The notes under the pieces: generated by a model
Seen by the model: the letters and a program-made list of their open reading frames with translations, nothing else
Databases searched by the model: none
Told to the model about the DNA's origin: nothing
Origin: Anarhynchus alexandrinus
Taxonomy: Eukaryota > Chordata > Aves > Charadriiformes > Charadriidae
Direction: 5' to 3'
Assembly: GCA_008711295.1 (NCBI GenBank)
Contig: VUYV01000179.1
Location: forward strand, 1,516,813 to 1,580,812
Length of the DNA: 64,000 nt
Program-made: the position numbers and the translations under genes
Part shown: positions 52,201-64,000 of the stretch, piece by piece
Numbering within the stretch: position 1 is the stretch's first letter
How the letters are laid out: the number at the start of each line of letters is the position of its first letter

Positions 52201-55200
52201 GTCAAGCTTTTCTCTAGTTTTATTTTATTTTTTTATTTTATTCTAAGAATTAACTAGGCAATCTGCTTTGGAGCTCATAGTATGTTGCTCACTAATTGCG
52301 TGAGTGTACTGATTTTGAGCAGTTCTCAGCCTTGCATATGCTGATGATTTTAACACTCATATTACAACCACTGAAAGATGGTAAAGTCTTTTAGCCATTA
52401 TTCTAGACAGTTGATTTACTTTTGTCTGAAGAGGAAGAGCATGACCTTAAGCGCAGAAATGAATTGTTTAATGGATTTTACCATACCTGTGTAATACAAG
52501 CCATAAGTAGTTATGAAAATATCTTCCTGAAGTATGGAATCCTGCCACCTGGAGCTGGAGGTATTTCAAGTGTTCAAAATGTCAGCATGGTTTTTCTTCT
52601 TATTTGCACCTTGAAGCACAGCTGCCAGGCTCACGGAGACAAATATTTCCTTTTGGTTTTGCATATCTGTTTTTCAGGCGCTGATCCATACAAGTACTGC
52701 TAATTAAACTGTGAAGGTTTTCACAACTGCTACTAACAAGCATGTGGAGGAGGAGATGTTTGCATGACAATTTGCCTTGTGAACTGCAAAAAGAATTACA
52801 GCTTCTTTATTTTGGTTGTTCCTGAATTAGCTAAGCAAGTGGTCTTGTCAACTGAGCCTCTCACTTGTGAGGTACATAGAAGCAGGAACAGCTGCTCCTT
52901 GGGCAATGAATACGGGCAGTCTGATTTTTTCCTCCGTTGTAACCTCCCTGCTAGGAGCTATGTGCAGGATTTTTAGGAAGGGGAATGCTGCCTGAGCTGA
53001 TGTTGTCCTGTCCCTACTAGCCAGCATGGATAGAGTTGACAGTCCCAGCCATTATTACAATACATATTGCACACAGCAGGCCAATATCTGTTGTATCACA
53101 TCAAAGTGACATAACTTGGGAGCTAGTGATCAGAATCCTCCTGCTTCTTCTAAACCAGAAAATGCTTTATTTTCTTGATGCATTCCAAATACATTATTCA
53201 GAGGTCCTGAGGAGAAAAATGAGTACCCTCCTACAGTGAGTAAAATGGATTAATTTTTCCCACCACAGTTTTACAGTTCCTTCCATAGGCATATGGGAGA
53301 AAACATCTCAGCAGTGGTTGGATTATGGATTTCCCGAGGGTCAGGGGTATACTAACCATGTTCAGCACCAAATAGATGTGAAGTCTCACTGGGATAGGCA
53401 CAATCCTTATTGCAAACAGATGATATCTAAGTAAAGATGACACAGAGAAAAAAGAAAGGATAGAAATTGCAAATAGAATAAACAATGCAATGACAGCAAG
53501 GTGTCACATTAGTTGGATGAGTCTCCTTAGGAAATGAAAGGACGCTGAAGGCAAGGATGTGCTCAGACAGAGCTGAAGTCACAGACCAACTCTATAAGCA
53601 CATCGTTGCCTGTACTGATTTTTTAGTACTGATGTACGAAACAAGGGTTTAGTTTTCAGTGCTGATGGATATCTTGCACTGAGAAGCTGAGAGAATGAGG
53701 GGTTTGACAGAAGCCAGGGATGTATCTGACTTGAGATGGCAAGCAGCTGTCCAAAGATATGTTCATACTGGTCTGAGCTCTGAGATCTGAATTGCTTTGT
53801 CAGCCGTCATACCAATTTACATTTACAAGGTAGGTTTTTAGCTTAGGGACTTCATATTCAATTGGTTTAATGTCAGTTTGGATCATTCTTTCTCGTCGTG
53901 TTCTCTTTCACAGTGCCAATATTAACTGTTGTTGTCAGACACGGATAATTGATCTCTCCTGTTTAAACTTCAGCTAGGTTGCTCCAGATTGCAGTGGTGA
54001 AATCTTGCAAAGTATGTGTTATTTTAGGGCGCTGGGAAGAGGGATTTGCAGGAGTCGGTACTACATCATGAAAATGGCAAGACCTTAGCTTCTGTAAAAA
54101 TGTCTGGAGGTTTCTGCACCAGATTGCATATTTCTTTCGATCCTGTAAGACTGAATTCAGAGTCCAGATTTAGAAACTCAGTCCCTTGTTGAGAGTGCTT
54201 TCGGAATCACTGACTCACAAATACAGGTAGAAACAAGCTCAAATTACAAGCTTAGGGCTTCTAAATGTTGCTGAAAAATTTCAACATGAAAAAGATTCCA
54301 TTCTTAGTGTTTCTGACAAAGCCCCATCGTTCAGCATGCTAAACATGCGGTCTCTATGGAGAATTGGGTTGAATAAACCCTGTTACTGAAATTGGCAATA
54401 TACCACAGTAAATTCTATATAACGGCATCATAAAAGGAAGGAAATGCTGTTCCTTGAAGGAGGAAAGGCAAGCATGGCAAATATTTCAGAACATTCACAG
54501 GCTCCTCTGTGCTTACAGGCAATTACCAGTTTATACTCCCTTGTTAACAGAGATCCCTGTGATCATAACTGCTGGTTTTCAAGATCTGAGCATCCCAAAC
54601 ATGTCCCTAATTTGCCCGATGCCTGCATTCTATAATTATATTAACAGAAAAGCCTGCTTTTCAATGTCGTAATGAGGACCTGCAGAATATAGTGGCAGGT
54701 TTCTTCTGAATTATAAGATGCATGGGATGTTTTCATGTAAAAAAAATTATTTTGTACAAGTCTAGAATATATGCAGTGGAAAGAGTTGACCCCTCTTCCT
54801 GTACAGCAACACAGATGAAGCATTCTTTTGTGTGATTAGTGACTATAATCTACTAAAAGTGTCAGAAATTATGATGCTTTTAATTTATAAACCTATTTTT
54901 GTTTTTCTTTTTCAAAATTTATTTTTGCCTCAGTTAACTGAATGGTACCTTAAACAGGCAAGCAAACAATGTGTTTGTGTCTATGTCTATCATCATAGAA
55001 TGACTGTTGAGAAGTTACTAAAGACAGATAAACAGCTCACAAATCTCTGTTTAAATAATGAGAAGGGGAAAAAAAAAGGGAGGTCCCCAGACAGAATTAA
55101 TCTGTTCTAACCTTTAATTTTTGTCTTTCCAGACAGTCACATATGAACTAGTCACCCAAGACTTAAGAATTAAAGAAAAGAACTAGGCAATTTTAAATCA

Positions 55201-55599
55201 TGAATCATCAGACCTACTTTACACACCTGCATCATGAGCTGACTCATACTCCCGACTCATTTGAGTATATTCACTTGATTCCCACCTGTTACTAAAGGAT
55301 CCTACAGTGATTAACTCTGAGGTAGGTGTTTGCATTGCACACATCCACATATAGTTTGACCATTGTGTATTTCCTATAGCAGGAGACTGATTGCAAAGCT
55401 GAGATTCCTGTCACCCAAATGTTGGTGTTTTGTGGAAACAGCTGAAGTGAGGTAGACAAAGTAGCGTGTAGAGAAAGGGTCAATAATAATTTGTTATTTC
55501 TTGGCTCAAGCTTGAAGCAGAAGGTACAGGAGACTGTGTAGACTCTGTCTACTCTTCACAGTATACAGTTTCTGAAAAATAAAACAGGGCTTCTATAGC
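49296..55599. other. No gene seen
   Basis: About 6.3 kb of AT-rich DNA with short homopolymers and a TTTTA-type run near 52222-52243. No exon, RNA or repeat family recognised. Confidence 0.5.
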
Positions 55600-56977
55600 A
55601 TTATCAGCAAAGTAGATTAAAATAGATCCCACCATTTCCAAAATAGCAATGGGCAGTTGGTCCTAGAGACTCAGGTGCTAGTTTTAGAAGGCTTGGAACT
55701 GAAATTGCAGGTGCTTCAATGCACTTACGCATTTTCTCAGCTTCATTGGTGGGTGTAAGCTCCACTTTCACAAAGAAAACGCTAGAACACACTAGGAAAA
55801 CAGGGAGATGGTTCTTGTGTTGAATGAACAGTTCAGATCATAAGGGAGAGAAAAATGTTGGCAAGACTGTCTCAGAAGAACTTATCTACTTATAACTCAG
55901 TTAATGAAATGTTATCATGAGCACAGCTTTAGCAAAACCTTTTTATCAGTGATTATCTCTTCAATCATCTGTTCTGACATTGAAGAGTTTTTCTCCACCT
56001 CAACCATGTAAGATGGTGGCATTTCTCATTTTATAGAAGTTTCTTAGCAAATGACAGCAACATGGGCAGTTCTATCAAAACACTGATTAGGCACTTTGAT
56101 GTCCCAGATGCAAGAATGAATCTGAAGATTATTTCAAGTCCTCGGCATCTGTGACCAGAAATTTGGTGTGATAGCAGCATATCCACACATTTACTGCTGA
56201 TCTTCTCAATGCCAACTTCTCTAGACCAAAAAACCATCTTATCATATTTTTTCCTCAGTCCTAGAAACACCTATCTTTTCCAAAGACATGTGGTACCCCA
56301 TCATCTGATTAAAATCCAAGCAGATGTTTAAATTCCAAGGAAATTAGTTTACCAGTATCATTTTGCATTTCTCCTTTGGTTTTTATTGAAAGAATAAAAC
56401 AATAAAGGAAGTGTAAAACAAATTAGGAATATATTGAGAACAGCAATTCCCTCCCTTATCAAAAGATGTATTAGCTGACTGCCTTTTAAGTAGAGTAAGA
56501 CTGCAGTAATATCGCAGCAAAGAATGGATTCCCAAGAAAATTTGATTGGTTCATGAAGAAGCTATGACAATTTGTTTTTCCTTTGAACCTAGGCAACAGT
56601 TTGGAGCACTCTGTGCATTAGTGAAAAAATCCTCATTCTTGAAATTCCTAAATTGGTAAATTTCTAAAGCCATAATTGCTTGGTATTTCAAATAAGTTTT
56701 GAATGCAATGGAGCTATCCATTTTATTCATTAAGCATATAAAACTGAATGTTTTTCTTAACAAACTGCAGGTTCACAAAATTATGAGCTTTCTTTCCCAA
56801 AAGCTTCTCATCAATAATGCACTTCCCGCTACAACCAAGAATACATTACATTTCTTCTTTATGAAGGTAGAGCCCACATTGTGTCTTTTTGAAAGCACCA
56901 TCGTAGTGAGGCCTTATTCTTCATCAATCATCAATTACCATGCAAGACCAAACAAGGAATAAAGAAGCTTGACTTAA
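55600..56977. other. No recognised gene; several open minus-strand frames
   Basis: Minus-strand frames at 55604-55792, 56031-56270 and 56551-56763 read like ordinary protein sequence but belong to no family I recognise. Each is under 80 codons, within the range expected by chance. Confidence 0.3.
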
Positions 56978-57298
56978 TCACCTTTCAGGAGCATAAGTGT
57001 AAAGAATAACTTTAGGAACCCTAGGGAAACATCTTGATGTAAGACTTTTCTCACATCCTACATGAAGAAGTCTCACATATTGGAAAGGGAAATGTTGGTG
57101 AGATTGACAGTTCCCCATTAGTGGCAATATATCCAAAGCTACCAGGTACATCGACTTATCATTCCCTTCCTCCACTGCTAGGTTTAACTTCTTAAGCCCT
57201 TCATTGGAAAAGTGAACATCTGTCTCTACAGATGAAAAGAGATGAAGGTGCATCATTTCTCCAAGAGCTTGACCAGTTCTTCCTAAAAGCAGAGCTTT
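56978..57298 (-). other. Unrecognised open frame of about 106 codons
   Basis: The frame is stop-free from about 57298 to 56978 on the minus strand; a start at 57256 would give 92 residues. The translation has mixed polar and hydrophobic composition, for example LNLAVEEGNDKSMY and LVALDILPLMGNC. It is followed upstream by another open frame (57297-57512) in a different phase. I recognise no domain. It could be a decayed coding remnant, the antisense shadow of an unidentified element, or chance. I lean to non-functional. Confidence 0.2.
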
Positions 57299-60200
57299 AG
57301 AAGACTAACTGACGTGTGGAGATTAGGCAGGAGGATATCTGTTGAGTCCTGTACGGGTTGTCTCTAGTAAGGATATAGAGCTCCAACCACCAGGAGGTGT
57401 GCTTAGCACCTTCTTGTATCCAAAGATCAGTAGCAACTTCAAACCAGCAGTAACAGGATTTTCTTCCTCCTGTGATATGTGACTTTTCTTTCAACACTGC
57501 AGTTATGTTCACAACTTCAAAGGACGTGCAAAACCCCCTCAGTTTCTGCTTGGAGAGTAATGGGAGTGCTTCAGGAACAAGACTGAGGCTTCAAAAACCA
57601 AATAGCCAAATGAGGTGAGGAACATCGCCTGACCTTTCCCTGACTGCATGGTCTGCAGAGCCTTCTGTGTTAGCTCAAAATGCTGGAGCTGTACTTTTGT
57701 GAGGAAAAATAGAGAGCTTAAACTAGGAAAAGGTGCCCGAGAGGACAGGTTGTAGGAAGCTGTAAAAGTTGACAGGTGTCATATACCTTCTAAGTAACAC
57801 AGGTTACTTACCAGTGTGCTTCTTGCACTTTGAAGATCTTTAATTTTCCACCACTGGACTGAATGGTAAAGCAATTGCTGATTTTGTCTAAGGAGAGTTG
57901 TGTGTGTACAGGGACAAAGGAGAATTTTTTATTTTCTGATTAAATAGGTCTTATTCTATATGTTGCAGAAACAGAAGTCTGGAATTACAGCATGAGATAG
58001 TCTAAAGCTTTGGAAATCAGAAAAAACGTAACGGTCATTAGGTGGACTTTCAAAAGTGATTTTGTAGAAAGCAGTCAGAAAAAAAGCAGCCATTGGTCAC
58101 ACCTGTTGGGACACTCTGTAGTCACAAGTCTGTGTGCTTCCTTCAGCCCTCGCTTTCAGATCTCGTGGATGGTTTATGAATAGCTACGCCAACAACAAGC
58201 ATTGTGCAGCCTAAGAGTCACCTGAAAAAGTTTCCACTGAGGAGAATGGAAACTTGGTGCTAGGATACCAGGGCTTTTTTGAGGTGACATGATGCCATGG
58301 TACCTGGGGCTGTGTAGCTCTTGAAGTTATTCATCCTCCTTTGCTATTTCTGTATACAAGCACTTAGGAGAATTAATGGTGTTATTTCTTGTAATAACCT
58401 GTAAGCCTGTGGATTGCTCTGACTTAATCATACTTGTGTATTGCCTATATGTTTCCTAGGATGGAGAGACTTTGAAAAGCCTTAATAAAAGAAACCAAAG
58501 CCTGAGATGAGTCACAGCCGATTAGTCATAGGTGGGATTGGCTTCTAAGGGTTGGCTGCCCTCTCGCAGACCTGCACTTCAAAATTCTTAGTAGTTGTCA
58601 TATTTTCTCCCACGCTGCCCTCAAGAGTGGGAAGAACTCAGTAAATATCCACAAACTCACCTTGCTGTCCTCTAAATCCAGCTCTCAAAATGCCTAGAGA
58701 AGAGGGAAAGAAATTCAACGGGGTGAGGCCATTGTTGCGTTACAATTATTATATTTTATTACAGCAAAACTATAAGTTTTCTTATACTGTTCCTGTTGAC
58801 TATTTCGCAACATATTCTATGTTGTCTTGAGTGAGCTTTCTGGGACAAGGGTAGTCATATATATGTATATTGCCCAGAAAACGGTGCCTAAGGTCCATCT
58901 TAGAGATAAATAGCACCAGGCAAAGCACCAAACTAGTATGCCACTGTTAAGTTGTGAGCATATGTGAAGAGTATATACTTCAATTAAATCTGGATTATTT
59001 ATGGGAGCTGTATCAAATCTTGCAGTAGATGAAGAATAACCCTTATTCTCCTGATAATGGCCTTAGCAGCTGTTTGGAATTCAGCAAATAATTCTGAATT
59101 CAAATACTTGTTCAAATGAACATTGTTGGTTCAAAACCCATCTACACATACTCCAAGAAAGAAGGCTTTGCCAGTGTTGTCAACAGTGACCAGTCAGATT
59201 GGAACAGAGACAGCTAGGCCACTGAGACAAATAAACATTTTCCACAGTGTCTTCAAATAAGACTGTTTCTCCTTAAATTTCCTTCTAAATGTAAAATTGA
59301 GAATGTTTGCCTGTACGCTCTTAAATAGGTACCTAAACTTTTCATAGGGATGGAGATCCTTTCAGCTGAAGGATCAGGTATATTACTTGGACATAAGACC
59401 ACATCTAGTTTGATTAAGCATATCAGCATTCTTTTTAAGAAGTGAGACTGCTTGCATAGAAATGGTGGTCTCAGTTGCTATAGAAAATAGCTTATTCATA
59501 CCAAAAATACATGGCCATATATCCTTCTCCAATTATAGTACTGCTGCATCCCCACAAGGAGACCAAAGATTCCCTTAATGACAGTCTCCAATAATAATCC
59601 ATCTCATCCAATATGCTTAGACTTGTTGGGCTCTGCCTTGGCCATGCACTCAGAAAAAAAGCCGTGTCCACTATGTGAGATAACTTATGCACTGATGTCC
59701 GTTATGCGGGATAACTGATAAAAACCATCATAGCTTCCTCTGCCACATCCCTAAACATAAGGAAATGCCATCAAAAGGAGTCAACTGGTAGCTACATGTA
59801 TGTGACAGAAGGTTCTACACAAAAAAAAAGTAGAAAAAATGCCCAACCACCTATCTATAACTATTTAATTCAAATTCATCATGTTCATGAGAAATGTTGC
59901 AAAGATGTCTCCCAAAGGAGGGCACATGTAACCACCCAGAACCTAAGGCGCCTATTGATTCCCCAATACCACAAATCACCTTTGTCTCAAGGATGAACGT
60001 GAAGAACTCAAAGTTTGACTTGGTATTTGCAAAAGAAAAACTGAGCCACTGGTGGACTTTGCTGTCTGCTTTGAGAGCAAACCTACTGTAGTGAGTTTGG
60101 AAGCACAGCATTTTGAAAAAACAAGTGACACTAGGCAAGGGCAGTCAAGATCACCACCAAGATCAAGTACTATTGGCTTTCCTATCAGAGCTAGAGGGAA

Positions 60201-60429
60201 ACAATATGTAACTAACTACAAGTCACTATCAACACAAGGTATTTCAGAAAAAAGGCAAAGCTGGATCACCAAGATTTTAAACAAACTGTGTGTAGGGAAT
60301 TATGTGTTTGGTTTTTTTTAAATATGGGAACATTTCAGAAGTTGGATGGCCAGCTGATCAGGACTAACTGAGGGAATCTTATTTTAAATGATGATCATGT
60401 TAAGGACTCATGCTGGCTTGAATGACATA
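57299..60429. other. No gene recognised
   Basis: The minus strand has a 79-codon stop-to-stop frame at about 57530-57767 without an early start codon, and several 35-45 codon frames at 58.9-59.7 kb. None is identified. CR1 ORF1 or 5' UTR sequence belonging to the element at 60430 could lie in the right-hand part, but I could not recognise it. Confidence 0.35.
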
Positions 60430-60439
60430 CCTCATCCTG

Positions 60440-62835
60440 AAGCAGATTCCCCACAAACCTGTTGCTCAGAGAGCACAAGGAGCATTGACTTATAACCAGT
60501 CCTGCAGACAGTGCCATCTTGCACTGAACTATTTAATGTCCGTTCCATTTTGATGCAATAGGTGCTAAGAACATTGATAAAATGGACTGTCCCATTGGTA
60601 AGGGAATGGCTCAAATACACAGAGCACCTCTATGGCACAGGCCCCAGCATTTCCAAGTCAGAACCAAAAGGATATCTAATACTTGAATGTGTCACAGTGG
60701 ATATCTACAGATTGTTCAGTTCAAAAGGAGGAGGAAGATGAAGCTTTCTTCAAGAGGTTTCCTGATTCTAGTCTCTGGTTCTTGTACTTCTCAACTAACC
60801 TGACATCTCCTGAGAGGACAACACAGTAGGACACCACCAATCCAGGAGGTTTCTCTAGTGCCTTGTGGGAAAAAAATTATGTTGTTGTAGAATGGCTGAC
60901 TTGGTAGAGTGCTCTGCTGTATGTGCTACTCACAAACAGTGAAGCAGTAGCCGAGGATGTGATGGACGAAAGCAGCCTTGGCTTGAGCTGACAGGGTAGG
61001 GTACACTTCATAAACTGGGGGAACTGAGGAAGCAAGTAGCTGGCAGAAGATGCTGGTTTTCAAGAAACTAGACTTCAGCTTATTCGGGGAATTTCTGGGC
61101 AGGACTCTGTAGTCCTGAAGGGCAAAAGTGCTCAGACGAACTGATCAGTCTTCAGGAACCACCTCTTCAAAGCAGGAGAGTAATCCATCCTGATGCGCGA
61201 GGAAGTGAGCACACATTTTGGAGGACAATTTTGGCTTAACAAGGAACTCTTGGTCAAACTCAAATACAAACCTGATATGTATGGGAAGTGGAAGCAGGGA
61301 TAGACACAAAGGGATAGAGAATCATCACACAGCTATCCAGGTATGCAATTTGGGTGACCAGACTTTGGAGTTTTGGAGATAAGTGGTGAGGGTTGGGAGC
61401 AACAGGAATGACCTCTATAGGCACATAAGCAGCAGAATGAAGACCAGGGCTCACTTCTAAACAGGGCAGGAAAACTAGGGATGAACATGGAAACTTATGA
61501 GATATTCAGTGCCTTCTTTACCTATTTTAACTGGCCAAATGTTCTCTCAGACCATCTGGACCTCCAAGACTAGTAGCAAAAGTTACAGGAGATAGGTACC
61601 ACAGGTAGGGTGGAATCAATACCTCAGAAAGGGGCTACTTAAAAGATTGAAACATATACAAGTCTTCTGGACTCAAGGTCATGCTTCTATCAGTGCTGAA
61701 GGATCTGTCTGAAGTAATTGCAGGCTCTATCATCTTTGAATTTTTGCTCTGCTCAAGGAAGGTGTCCCTAGTGATTGGAAAAATAAAGTGAATGGTCAAA
61801 CAAGGCAGGAAGGACAATTTGGGTATTTACTAGCCAGTCAACCTCACCTCAAACTGTGGAACAAATTCTCATGGAAAACATTACCAAGCGCAGGAAGGAC
61901 ATGAAGACAATTGAGAATAATTAATAAGGATATTTCAAGAGTGAAGCATGCTTGACACCAGCCTGATGGTCTTTTGTGGTGAAAAGATTTGCTACAAGAA
62001 TCACACTACAAGTATAGTACTCAACAGTTTCAGGTTTAAGCAGTGACATTCAAGCACCAATATTGTGGTCCTCAGCTAGCTGGAGGATCAGACTAACCTG
62101 AAGCTCATGAAGTTCAACACTGACAAATGCAAACTCAGCACCTGGGACAGAGCAGGACCATGGATCAATGCACATCAGCATCAAACTGACCAGTTGTGCA
62201 TACCTCATTGCTGGAAATGGTCAAGATCAAGTTGGTCAGGGCTTTGGGCAACTTGATCTAGTGAAAGATGTCCTTGCCCATGGCAGGGAATTGGACTAGA
62301 AGATTTTTAAAGGTCTCTTTCAATCCAAGCCAAATCATGATTCTATGAACTGGCTGAGGAGTGGCTCTGCAAAGAAAGAAGAAACCATGGGGACAGCAAG
62401 CTGCACAAGAGTCAGTAGAACACCTGGCCACCACGAAGGCAACAGCGTCCACAGCTGTAGTAGCAAGAGGACATCCACAAGATCTTGACAAGGGATTGTT
62501 TCCTTCTGTTTGGCACTGGTGGGGCCAGAATGAAGTACTATGTGCAGATGTGGGTCCCCTAAATACATGAGAGACATTGGAGAGAACCCAGACTAGGGAT
62601 GCCTAAAATGTTTGTGGGGCTGGAGTCTTCCACTGTCTAAAAATCTGGTATGTCCTTATAGGTAAGATGGAGCCAGACTTCTCAAACAGGCACAGTGCAA
62701 GTAAAAAAAGCAAAGCAGAAAAGAAAATTCCTTTTCGACTGAAAGGAAAACTTGTGGTTTTAAGAGAGTGGTCGGGCATCGGAATAGGTTCCCTAAAGAG
62801 ATGTTGAATCTCCAGCCTTGGGGACATTCAAAATT
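60440..62835 (+). pseudogene. Decayed CR1 ORF2 (endonuclease and reverse transcriptase)
   Basis: Recognisable segments on the plus strand run as follows. 60772-60863 reads SLVLVLLN, PDIS and EDNTVGHHQSRRFL, the endonuclease core, with stop codons between pieces. 60864-61000 covers the end of the endonuclease, with SALLYVLLTN. RNHLFKAGE lies at about 61155, WLNKELLVKL at 61232 and YGKWKQG shortly after, which is the linker also seen in the copy at 14.9 kb. 61645-61790 reads VLKDLSEVIAGSIIFE. PVNLTS at 61834 opens the RT. 62100-62190 and 62349-62590 encode the C-terminal region. Dense stops, frameshifts and an inserted CR1 make it non-functional. The recognised pieces run in the family's domain order, which makes the call firm despite decay. 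Confidence 0.83.
62191..62348 (+). mobile_element. CR1 3' fragment nested inside the older CR1 (plus strand)
   Basis: Sequence from about 62205 matches the end of ORF2 and the 3' UTR of CR1, including GGGCAACTTGATCTAGTG, CCCATGGCAGGGAATTGGAC and a terminal ATTCTATGA at 62340-62348. Immediately before it the host CR1 reads LHLGQSRTMDQ..., and directly after it the host resumes with WLRSGSAKKEE, the next stretch of the same ORF2 region. The host is therefore split by a 158-bp, 5'-truncated insertion in the same orientation. The 5' edge is uncertain by perhaps 15 bases. Confidence 0.75.
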
Positions 62836-62945
62836 CAGCTGGGCAAGGCTAAAACCAACTTGATCTCACTCTGCAGCTAGCTTTGATTTGTGCAAGAGAG
62901 GAGGTTTGACCAGGGATGTTCAGAGGTTCTTCCCAACCTGATTTT

Positions 62946-64000
62946 TTAATTATATCTAAGAAATGTGATGTCATAGGGAGGGAATATATACATTAAAAAA
63001 GCGCTAAAATAATTTCTTTTTAAAACACTACTTTTAATATCTTTCTTTTCATATTTATTACCTGATTCCACTGCAAGTCACATTTAAGACATTTTTCATC
63101 TTAATTTCTTGTATTTCTAAGTGCATTCTTAGCTCAATTTTCCCGGTTTTATTTTGCTTAATTTTGGAATTTAACACATACTTATTATCTTTTTTACTGT
63201 TTTTTAATTCCTGTTTATACTTTCAGCCTTAGCGTCATCTGAATTTTGTTTTCTTTGAGAATCAATGAAATTTAGTGAGTTAATCTTGTTTTTTACGTTT
63301 CATTAGACAATATTATTTATGCAATACAGAGCTACAACACAACTATGAAGAGGTAACACCAGGAATCCTGTCACACCTAAAAGGAAATTTGAGCCGGGTC
63401 TGGAAGTTCATGACTCATGTTTGGTAGAAATAAGTTTCTTTTGTTTTTAAAAATCAACAGCAAGGGGTTAAGCAAAAAAGCAAGACATTGAGTTTTGCAG
63501 CTGATGGTTCCCTCTTACTGACGAGAAATTTGCATCAATTGATTTTACCTTTCCAACTTTTATACAGATTTCCTGTATGTGAAGTGGCTCTTCTCTCCCT
63601 CAATACCCGTTCCCAGTTCCCAGAAAGGAACAGCCCAGACCCGTTAGGACTTTTTCAGAAATTTCCTTAGCATCAATTTAAAACAGGTGCATTCTGAGAC
63701 TGGATTTTACAGTTTTTCTTCCTGTAAAATGCTTTATTTTCTCTGAAGCAGAGCTACAGCAAAAAAGAAAGGAGAACCCAGAATGTGTATTCAAGAATAG
63801 CAGAGAAGTGAAGGGAATCCTTCAAATTTCTTTTAATACTGTCTATGCCACAAGAGAAGCAACCAGAGGTGGAAATAAAAGCTATATATCTCCATATATA
63901 AGATCCATCAGCCAGCTTCATTCTGTTTCTGTCTCTCATTTAAAATGCAAGTCCCAAAGATGGTTTACCTGGACAAAGGGAAAGATCAATAAATAATAGC
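62946..64000. other. No gene seen
   Basis: T-rich then mixed AT-rich DNA to the end of the window. No recognisable exon or mobile element. Confidence 0.55.

Larger units (their letters stand above)
60430..62945 (+). mobile_element. Old CR1 LINE, endonuclease to 3' UTR (plus strand)
   Basis: Plus-strand translation in shifting frames follows CR1 ORF2 order for about 2.5 kb. It covers endonuclease remnants (about 60440-61000), the post-endonuclease linker (61080-61330), the reverse transcriptase start (61640-62000), the ORF2 C-terminus (62100-62190, resuming 62349-62590) and the 3' UTR. The last part includes ATGGAGCCAGACTT at about 62666 and GGTTCTTCCCAACCTG near 62930. The octamer tail is no longer recognisable. 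Many stops and frameshifts mark it as old. The left boundary is approximate because similarity fades. A second CR1 fragment interrupts it at about 62191-62348. Confidence 0.85.

Noticed and set aside
61000..61500. Convincing-looking minus-strand exon with acceptor and donor sites
   Set aside because: The plus strand reads as CR1 ORF2 linker sequence in the correct domain order, so the minus-strand frames are antisense shadows.
1..64000. CRISPR arrays, bacterial operons, tRNA or rRNA genes
   Set aside because: No regular repeat-spacer pattern, no dense coding and no cloverleaf or rRNA core sequence was seen. Composition and CR1 content point to a vertebrate nuclear genome.

Overview
The window looks like non-coding avian DNA, either intergenic or inside a very large intron. 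The main evidence is several CR1 LINE copies with the bird-type 3' end: a CCTTCCAACC-like block followed by TTCTATGA octamer repeats. A 372-bp solo LTR laid out like an alpharetroviral LTR fits the same source. CR1 also occurs in crocodilians and turtles, so 'bird' is a strong inference rather than proof. Base composition is mostly AT-rich, there is no CpG-island-like stretch, and I found no host protein-coding exon, tRNA or rRNA that I can defend. Most open frames are short, start at arbitrary codons and resemble nothing I recognise. The exceptions lie inside CR1 reverse-transcriptase remnants.

Layout. 1-2.6 kb: unannotated sequence with a pyrimidine-rich patch. 2.62-2.99 kb: plus-strand solo LTR with a near-perfect 6-bp target duplication. 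4.42-4.48 kb: a 60-bp CR1 3' tip. 7.3-9.6 kb: plus strand unusually T/C-rich, origin unknown. 12.9-15.0 kb: a minus-strand, 5'-truncated CR1 with a broken reverse transcriptase. 15-38 kb: AT-rich sequence with small tandem duplications, palindromes and one pentanucleotide microsatellite, (GGAGA)n at 18.13-18.18 kb. 38.41-38.62 kb: a relatively young CR1 3' end on the minus strand. 39.46-39.69 kb: an old plus-strand CR1 end tangled with a local duplication around a single N. 40.6 kb: a poly(A)-signal-plus-poly(A) structure. 41.9 and 43.1 kb: pyrimidine tracts. 55.6-57.8 kb: unusual open frames on the minus strand, not identified. 60.4-62.95 kb: an old plus-strand CR1 covering endonuclease, linker and reverse transcriptase. 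A second CR1 3' fragment sits inside it at about 62.19-62.35 kb.

There is no operon, pathway or gene system to reconstruct. The recognisable biology is retrotransposon history: at least six CR1 insertions of different ages, one nested in another, plus one retroviral insertion that recombined down to a single LTR. I did not find an undescribed system. The observations most worth checking are the nested CR1, the N-associated duplication (probably an assembly artefact), the solo LTR and the unidentified minus-strand frames near 57 kb.
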